In this document: in pieces, positions 56,092-64,000 of the stretch | Position numbering within the stretch: position 1 is the first letter of the stretch | How the letters are laid out: the number at the start of each line of letters is the position of its first letter | Source: Phalacrocorax aristotelis | Taxonomy: Eukaryota > Chordata > Aves > Suliformes > Phalacrocoracidae | Reading direction: 5' to 3' | DNA: 64,000 nucleotides | NCBI RefSeq assembly: GCF_949628215.1 | Contig: NC_134285.1 | Span: forward strand, 26,426,797 to 26,490,796 | Translations under genes and position numbers: made by a program | Notes under the pieces: generated by a model | Told to the model about the DNA's origin: nothing | Seen by the model: only the letters and a program-made list of their open reading frames with translations | The model's database searches: none

Positions 56092-59000
56092 TTAGTCAAT
56101 CTTTTCCACCTTCCCGATGATCTTCTCTTCGAAGATGGGCAGGATGGTGTCATCCTCCCGCACCTCCTCAAAGACCACACCACAGTCGAACTCGTCACTC
56201 ACTTTCTTAAAGTAATACCTGAAAAACCAGAAACATGGGGGCAGAGAGGAAAAAAAGCAGGTGAATGGTCATGAGGGCACCACAGTCCCCAAACCTGGGT
56301 AGTGCCCTTCCATGGCTCTGAGGTTGTGGTGCATGGGGAGCAGCTCCCCCAGATATGGAGGCAGCTGGGGCCATACTTCTGACCCTGCCCTCACCCAGTG
56401 AGCAAAAACAGAGTGGTCAGGATCCATGCTGACAAATTCAGGAGCTCCAGTCCTGAATCCAAGCCCATTCACAGCTCTCTCAAAAGCAGTGGCTGAAGGC
56501 ACCCATGTTGGTGGAGGATTTCTAGGCAGGCTTTCCCATGGCAGCTCCTACTTGGAAGGGAAAAACTTGGAGAGCTACATGCCCCATACCTGGCTCCTTT
56601 GGGACTCTGGCAGGACCCAACCACCTTGTCCTCACTGGAGTAAACTCCGTGAGGAACCAAAATTGGAAACTGGAGGGTTTCCCACAGCATCACTGAGCAC
56701 CGGCTGATATTGCTCCTCACCAGCCCAGGACCCTGCAGGGCAGCTCAGCAGCTTGTGTTGAAGGTGCAAACCATGATGCAGGACTCTTCTGCTACAAAAT
56801 CCAATCTCCCTCATCCCTGTAACCTGCCTCTTCAACAGCCAAGGCACCTTGGCTCTGCTGCCACATCCCCACCAGTGCATGCCCTGCAGGAGCCCTCTTG
56901 AAAAGCTCCAGGAGCCCCCCTGACCTAACTCCACCACACTCCTTCACTTTAGAGGGGACAACACTGCGGTGTCCTGGCAGCGGCATCTGCCAGGGGTCAC
57001 TTACAGTCTGCTGGCACCACATCTCATGTGGAAAGCAGCCCTTACCTGTAGTTCCCTTTCTTGGTCAGCAGCTCCTTGAACTGTCCCAGTGTCACGACAC
57101 GCCCTTTGACAAGGGTGCGGTAAGGGATCGGCTCTCCGCAGAAGTAGTAAGCGACCACGATGTTCTCGCATGGCTGGGACGCGCCGCTGCCTGGTCTCTT
57201 CTGGGGCTTCAACCTGCCATATAAAAGTACAAAGGAACCCACTGAGTATCAGCCTACCTGCCAGTGTGGGCAGGCCTGACAGCCCGTATCTGCAGAGCCT
57301 GGATGGAGATGCTGAATTAGCACCCAGGGCCCTCAGGAGCACCCTTTGCTCCAATCACCAGCTCTCTTGGCACGCAGCCGCATGCTGATGCTCGTGAAGG
57401 AGTGAACAGCACTTGGAAAGGCTGGATGGGGCCAGACGGCAGCTACAAGGAGAGCACAGGCTCTAGCTTAGCCCCTTTGTGCTGAAGAAACCCGTCCCTG
57501 GGCTTTGAGAGGGGATGGCCCTTCCTGCAGCACACCACTGCCGTCAGCAGTCATCGGTAAGCTCTGGGCAAGGTGGAGCATCCCAAGCCCACAGCAGCAG
57601 TCCCAGATCACCATCAGCATGCTCCACCGTGTGCAACGAGCACCCAGGGCCAGATGTGCACTTGGGGGTGATAATGCAAACACTGCTCAGACCACTCTGA
57701 ATTATTGCTGCCATGGCCAAAATAGCTCAGCACAGCTTTCCACTGACCTACATCTGCAGGGCTGTGCAGACAGGACCACTCCTGCTCCCCGTGGCTCCCC
57801 TGGGCACCTCTCCCAGCGTAGATGGAGTTTGGAGGGGATGGAGCTCCCAGCAGGAAATGCCCTGGAGGCTTTGCTGCCTGTCCCTCCTGTGCACGTCAGT
57901 GGCTTTAAACCTCCTGTATTTTCTTTACTCTCAGGATGTTGGTCTGGTTGCTGCTTCCAGCCCACACACTGGGGTTCTGCTACGTGCTGCCATCACTAGA
58001 CTGAAAGCATGAGCCCAGTCCTAACTCCATTTTCAGAGGTAGACAAAAGTAGCAATAATAAAAATCAGGGTACTTTGCTCTTCTGTAGAGCCTTTCATCT
58101 GGGGTGCCATAAATGCTGCACAAACTTTGCAGCAGCCTACACAAATTGGTAACTTGGCATGTGTGGTCTAAGCCAGAGGCAGTCTTCTCTTTCAAAGTCA
58201 CATAAAACAAATTTGGCAGCTTTAAAAAATTATTTAAAAAGCACACTGGACAAAAAAGATGATTTTATATTTACATGACTGGAAAGTTGCTATAAAAAAC
58301 AGAATTTGCCAAGCACATGAGGTAATCGTAGTTTTGGAAATAACTCTGACCCTAACCTTTAAACACTGGCTCATGGGCAGAGCACCTTTTTAATGGCATG
58401 CCCACATAAACATCAGCACTGCAAACTGAGACCAGACACAATCTTTTCACCTCTTTCAAAAGGCATGAGAGGTCTAAAGTTCAGCTGAACAACCCTCCTG
58501 GTGCCTGCTCTGCCTGGGAGACCTCTGGAGAAGATGCAGCATCCTGAGAGGCAAGGGTCCACTCCTGGGGCCAGCAGAGGTCTCGGAGCCTCTCCCGTTG
58601 CCGTATCAAAGCACAGGATGCCCTTTAGCTAGAAAAACATTATGGAATTGAATCATCCTTGGAAAAAAACAGGGGCATTTAACGGAAAAATGGGTCATAA
58701 ATTCAGGCAAATTCTGTGAACCCTGTGAGCCAGAAGTTAATTGAAGGGGTTTGGAAAACCTCAGAGTCCCTAAGCTTCTCTTAATCCTGCTAGAAACAAG
58801 CTGTGACTAAGAGAGAGCTGTTGCATGCCCAGGGACCTGGGGACACAGCTACGTGCCTTGCACAGGCAGCAAAGCCAGTTCCCCTGGGGGCTGCTGTTCT
58901 CCTTTTCCTGGGGAGATGGAGAGGACCCCGCCCAAGCTCTGCCATGGTAGAAGCAAGAGGGGGACCATGCCAGTGGCTGGGAGCCTTCCTCCTGCTGCCA

Positions 59001-62000
59001 CGTAATCATCCCTGAAAGGCTGTTTCTGAACATGCTCAGCCTGGCTCCAGTGCTCACCCTTTTCCAGAGCAGAGATGTGCTCAAAAATGATGCCTGAAAC
59101 GACGCCCAAAGGCAGAAACTCTGCACTGCTTCACAGAGCTAGAGTTAAAAACAACCTCCACGGTTTTGGATCACCTGCTTTTGCCATAAATCAAAGCAGG
59201 GTGGATGGCTGTGGTGCCTCTGAACTCCTGGGGCCGAACAAAACTGTGCAGCAGGACTGGCCAGCCAGGAGCACAATAAACATGCATCCTGAACCACAGC
59301 CACCGATCTCTAGCAGGCTGAAAGAAGGCTGATGAATAAGGAAGTACTGAAAATGTAATTTTCCAAGAATTTCTCTCAGGAGAGCAACACAACACAATTG
59401 TCTCTGCTTTTGTCATTGCCCAGAGATCTCCTGAGCCTAGGGCTTACCCAAACAGGCCACCAGACCATGTCTGAGCTCTGCCTCATTGAAGCTTCTACCT
59501 GTATCCATCTCCTAGGTGGCAACGTGATCCAGAAACACAGCCAGGTACCACCACCCTGCCCCTTCTGGGATCAGCTCCCTTTGCTGCATTTGTCACATAT
59601 ATGAAATGTTATCCAGCAAGGGAATAGCAGCACTCATCTGACCTATTGCATCTGCACTTCACGACCCACTGTGATTTTTTTAGCTGTATAACCCAGTGGT
59701 GCTGTGCTAGAGAAACTAAGCCTGGGCTAGAGCACCAATCCAACCTCGCTGTGATGCAGAGGCGAAGCATCCAGCTAGCTCCAACTCAGCCCTGGGGCTG
59801 GAGAGCCTTGGAAAGCCTGAAATGCACCCAGCAGATGTTACCTCAGGAGGTCTCCCAGTGGCCAGCTCTGCTCCTCTTCCAGGCTTGGCCCAACCCAATG
59901 AATTCCAAACCAAGCTCATGCTAACCTTCTTGTTGCTTGCAGAAATCTTTTCCCTGAAGAGCTGGTATTAATTACTTCATCCAGCTGTGAACATAAGCGA
60001 ACTATGACACTGAGCTACAGAGAATGGCTCAAAACCTGGCTGTACATGGAAGAAACCTGATGGTCACTGGGACGCCAATGCTGGGCATGCTGGATCTGCA
60101 GGTCACTCAGTAGTGGACAATTAATCCTGCATTGCTTGCTAGCAGCAGCCAGGTAGCTATCTCAGAGATCAACAACCCTCCAAATGCTGCAGAATAGGAG
60201 AGAAAGGCTTTTTCTGCAATAGAAGTGTGATTTCTGGAAGAATACTTACTATTTCCAGTACGTACAGGCACTACAGGTGCGCCTCTTTTATTTCTAGTGG
60301 GGCAGTGCTGGTATGGGAGTGGGGCTACCCAGCCAGGGCAGCAGGCAGTTAGCTGAGGAAGGCCACTGCTGGTGAGGGCTGTGCTGGAGGAGAGTGGCTG
60401 GTAAGGTAACTGTGCCAGCAAGGTGAGCTTGGCTGTACAAAGCTGGTATGTTGCACTCTCCTCCTGTGGCCAGCTCAAGCCTGTGCCTCAAGGACACCTC
60501 TGGGCTTACCTCCACCTCCCATGCTCTGTGGCTTCCCCAAGGCTGCCGATGAACCTGGACACAGGCTCCAATTTCCCAGAGCTCTCCAGAGCTCCTGACT
60601 GAAATAAACAGTGTTTTCACATTAAATCCCCTCTCCATTTCTCCCTAGCTCTCCAGTCAGCTTTGGGCAGCCTCTCAGACTTGGGGTCTATTTTCAGACA
60701 TTTCCTGTGCTAACCATAGCAGGAGCTCTCTAAAAAGCTGCTAGCTCAGGCATGCTTCAGCTGGAGCACCCAATCCTGCCAAAACCTAGGAGAGAGATTT
60801 CAACACCCAGAAACCCCTGGATCCCTGGAGACCACTGCATCCACTCTTGCCTGCTACTGGACACAGGCACATCTGCTCTCCATGAGCAGTTTCCCCCCGG
60901 TGAACACAGCTCCATGGTTTTCCACACGTGGGCAGGTAGCTGGGATCCCTGCATCACCAGAAGAAGGGCCGGACCTCATGGGGAGGCAGCGTAAGCAGAG
61001 CAGCCCAGCACTGGGAGTGCTCAGCCTGTCCTCCCACTGGCCTGCACGGCATTTACCACGATGCCATGGGGTTCCTACAAAAACTATACCAAGTTATTAT
61101 TACAGTATTAACTGCATATGCATATAGTCCAGGTCAGTGTTTCCAAACTGTGTATCTGCATCTAGACATTTCTGGGGAAGGTGCATGAAATTAGTATGAC
61201 TATAAATGACTCAACTAATAAACACTACCCAATTACACCAACTGAAAGGTAGATCAAATAAACTTGGCTTAACCTGACTTGGGAGAGCCCTCTAATTACC
61301 TGGCTTTCAATCAATGCTCTGACATAAATAGGCAGAAGTCTGCTACACGGTCACTGCAAGCAAAAATAATTGGAGCTCAGCAATTCAAAGAGCTTCTTTT
61401 TAAAATTACAGTTATGTTGCTAAGAGTCAGACACCAAGGTTTCAAGTTTTCAGAATACAACTATAAAGCTGTGAAACGTTTTTAATTGACATAGTGCTTT
61501 TTAGCTGTTAACAGTAATTATCTAGCACTTCCAAAACACTTTTCATCAGAGAGCTCCATGGGCCTTGCAAATAATCTTCCCTGAAAGATAACACAGGAGC
61601 AGGAGAATTAGCTCTGCAACAGGCATTAAGCTGAGTCACAAAATGATGCAGTGACTTGGACAGGGCCATGCAGAGTCAGTGCTGCTGCAGCGGGACTACA
61701 GTGTAGTGCTCCCATCCAGATGCCACAAGCAGCCTTTGCTGTAAGACCGCAGGAGATGTAGATAACAAGCAAATATATATTCTCCTTCTGCAGTTAATTT
61801 TGCTGCATCCTGCTAAATTCTGCTCCTGCACCAACCTTTGAAATCATCTTGTGAGTGTGAATGAGCAGAGTCGGCAAGTACCAGGGGAGAGAGCTCTCCC
61901 ATACCACACCCTGTCTAGACAGGCACCACCTGCCCAGCTCCTCCTCAAGCTCTGAGCAGCCCCTTCTCCACCCTTTTAGGAGCATTTCCAGCCTCTCCAT

Positions 62001-63814
62001 CCACAAACCACAAGACCAGGCCCTCAAGGTGGGTTTTGGCACTTGCACCACCACAGCAGAGGGACTGGGGCAGCTTTCGCTGACCTCTCTGCATGTGCCT
62101 CCACCTAGCTGATGCTGGTAGCTGGAGACCAGAGCAGAGGGCAGTGGAGATCTCCCTCAGCTGCCCACCTTGAAAGCAGTCCCCCCTTTCCCTCCCACGC
62201 ACAGCCATACCCCATCACTGTACCTTTGCTTAAGGGGGAGTTTTCCAGCCCTTTTTTCCTCCTCCTCCAACCTCCTGCGAGCTTCTTCCAGCTGGGTGAG
62301 AGGGTTGGGGGCTGGATTGGGTGGCATGGTAGGATCTTGGATGAAGGGGTGAGAAGGCTGGACGACGTTCCGGAGCTGCGCACTGACCCACGGATGCACA
62401 GCAACAGGTCGCTCAATGGAGAGGGGTCGGACCATATCGTGGGGCAGCTGCTTCTTAGCACCTGAAGAGCTACACACAAACACAAAGGTTTTAAATGGAC
62501 CGCCGAGCTGCTTTGGACAGACACACAGTCACTCCTAGATGGACCTACTGCTTCTGCAGCCGGACCCGGGCACCACTGGGAAGTTCCTTACAGCATGGAT
62601 TCCAAAGGAAAGAGAAGATTTCACGACAGCAAGTCCTGAAGGGGTGAGCAACCCAACCCTGACACAAAGCCCACATATCTGTTTAAGGGCTCTCATCAAG
62701 TCCACAATACATAAAAATAAAACCAGCAAAAGGCAGCTCCACCATTTGTGACATTCCTCCAGAAGATGCCCTCCCGTGTGCTGCTGGCATTCCCAGGTTG
62801 GGAGCTTCTCCATGAACTGCTTGTCAGCATCCCAGGGATGTGCTTGCCCTTCCAGCAGCAGAATGTGCTGCCTGACTTCACAGTGGCCTGGCACTGCCCA
62901 TGGCTCTGGCACTTGGCCGCAGCTGCCTGCAGTACCACCCACCCTGGCCTCTATCATCAAGCAAAACAAACCACCACCAGTCTCACCACTCAACCACCAG
63001 TGCAGTTGTGTCAGAGGGGACAAGACCCCAGATCCCTCTCGTCAACACCTGGCAAGCACTGCCAAGTGACAGGCCAGGGACTGACCAGACTGTGATTAAG
63101 GATCCATGCCTGCAGGAGATCTGCTTGACTCCAGAACGATTCCTGGGACAGTCATGTCCTTGGCTCCACTCTAGGCAGGTGAGGCCATCCCAGAGGATGC
63201 TACCAGCAAGCTGAAACGCTGGGCAATCCTGAGCTGTGCTAAACTGCTTACTCAGGGCCAATGGCACCAGTGCAACAGGTCCAACATTTCTATCAGCACC
63301 TTGCAGGAGTAACAGGCATTTACATACAGCAAATGCTTAAAGGAAAAACACTGCCTGCTGTGTGCCGCCTTATACGCCTCAGAACCACAGCAGCAATTTG
63401 TGAGATTTCCCTGGGGCTGCAACTTCTCTGCCACAGCCGCAAGTCATCCTTCAGAAAAAAACTGCCCCCCTAGCAATCCTCAGGCTCCAAAAGGTCTAAA
63501 CCCTTGTGTCTGGAGGATTCTTGTCTTCCCAAGATCTCCAGGAACAAGGCAGACTGCCAGACAGCCTAGACACACATGCCTTGTGCAGGAGATGCAATAC
63601 AACAGTGTGAAGACCCCTCCCTCTTGCCAGCCCTTACCCATGGTTTGTTTTCTTATGCCTGCTGATCTCCTTCTCTCCTTCTATGATCCACTGAAGGATC
63701 TTCTGGTTTCTCTCCACATCTTCAGGAGATCCTGGCATCTCATAGCTGGCACCATCACTTTTCCCTGAATCGGTCTTCTTAACATTTCTTTTTGAGAGCA
63801 GACTTGCTTTCCCA
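56092..63814 (-). CDS. AXIN1: Axin-1, C-terminal four exons including the DIX domain (5' part outside window)
   Basis: Minus-strand exons are 63814-63638, 62469-62224, 57213-57046 and 56218-56092 (TAA at 56094-56092). Their phases join into 238 residues plus stop; the RGS, GSK3- and beta-catenin-binding parts must lie to the right. Exon 63814 has [15 protein letters not shown]. Exon 62469 begins SSGAKKQ and has [20 protein letters not shown] then an acidic-basic helix ([14 protein letters not shown]). The acceptor at 62470-62471 was chosen over one 8 nt downstream because only it keeps the frame (HGSSG). The last two exons form the DIX domain: [56 protein letters not shown] and [15 protein letters not shown] polymerises head to tail and binds Dishevelled, switching off the beta-catenin destruction complex. 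AXIN2 is the alternative; sequence and neighbours favour AXIN1. Confidence 0.96.
57214..62223 (-). other. AXIN1 intron before the DIX exons
   Basis: The donor GTACAG (62223 downward) joins in phase to the exon beginning at 57213. These 5 kb hold no recognised repeat or RNA gene. I looked for the mammalian alternative exon (segment with PACAPVLHVVPAVSD) on the minus strand and did not find it by eye. Confidence 0.55.
62470..63637 (-). other. AXIN1 intron
   Basis: The donor GTAAGG (63637 downward) pairs in phase 2 with the acceptor ending at 62470. The 1.2 kb between has only short ORFs and no recognised element. Confidence 0.65.
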
Positions 63815-64000
63815 CTGCAAGAACAAAGCTTGAGACATTAGCTCTTTGCCTAAGCCAAACCACTGCAGACCACAGCAGAGGATGGACATGTCTATCTCCA
63901 GACGTACTCAACGCTGCTGAGGTCTGGTGCTGCCTGCAGTGCAGATGTGGTCCTGGTTGCCTTCCACAGCCCCCTGGCTCTACCACAGCTCAAACCAACC

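Noticed and set aside
62461-62468. Downstream AG acceptor for the AXIN1 exon (exon starting at 62461)
   Set aside because: Joining it to the preceding exon puts a stop immediately after the junction; the acceptor 8 nt upstream gives the conserved HGSSG.

Overview
The window is nuclear DNA from a vertebrate, most likely a bird. Six multi-exon genes with GT-AG introns occupy it. Introns are short, the second half is GC-rich with minisatellites (as on avian microchromosomes), and the one clear interspersed repeat is a CR1 LINE, the dominant avian retrotransposon. Protein families were recognised by eye from translated exons; no search was run. Exon phases were checked by hand, and each gene joins into one open frame.

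Layout: LUC7L (+, 2404-13842; its first coding exons lie left of the window), then FAM234A/ITFG3 (+, noncoding first exon in a CpG island near 15.5 kb, CDS 21950-35640), RGS11 (-, 44949-40069), ARHGDIG (+, 45832-49400), PDIA2 (+, 49979-53542) and the 3' part of AXIN1 (-, 63814-56092, continuing beyond the right edge). This is the neighbourhood found at human 16p13.3 beside the alpha-globin cluster. The order and relative strands from FAM234A to AXIN1 match human. LUC7L does not: in human it is transcribed away from FAM234A (head to head), whereas here it runs in the same direction (tail to head).

The genes do not form one pathway. LUC7L is a U1 snRNP-associated splicing factor. FAM234A is a single-pass membrane protein with FG-GAP-like repeats. 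RGS11 is an R7-family GTPase activator for G-alpha. ARHGDIG is a Rho GDP-dissociation inhibitor. PDIA2 is a disulfide isomerase of the endoplasmic reticulum. AXIN1 is the scaffold of the beta-catenin destruction complex. RGS11 and ARHGDIG start 882 bp apart on opposite strands inside one CpG island, so a shared bidirectional promoter is likely. PDIA2 and AXIN1 converge at their 3' ends.

Base composition changes near 38.6-39 kb, from moderate GC with long introns to GC-rich with very short introns and several degenerate minisatellites. A 5'-truncated CR1 (about 1.9 kb) lies antisense in the largest FAM234A intron. I found no retrovirus-like element, CRISPR array, tRNA, rRNA or novel multi-gene system. 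The points worth a second look are the LUC7L orientation, two short upstream ORFs at the FAM234A start, PDIA2 splice-site and active-site variants, the divergent RGS11/ARHGDIG promoter, and an AXIN1 intron in which I could not find an exon known from mammals.
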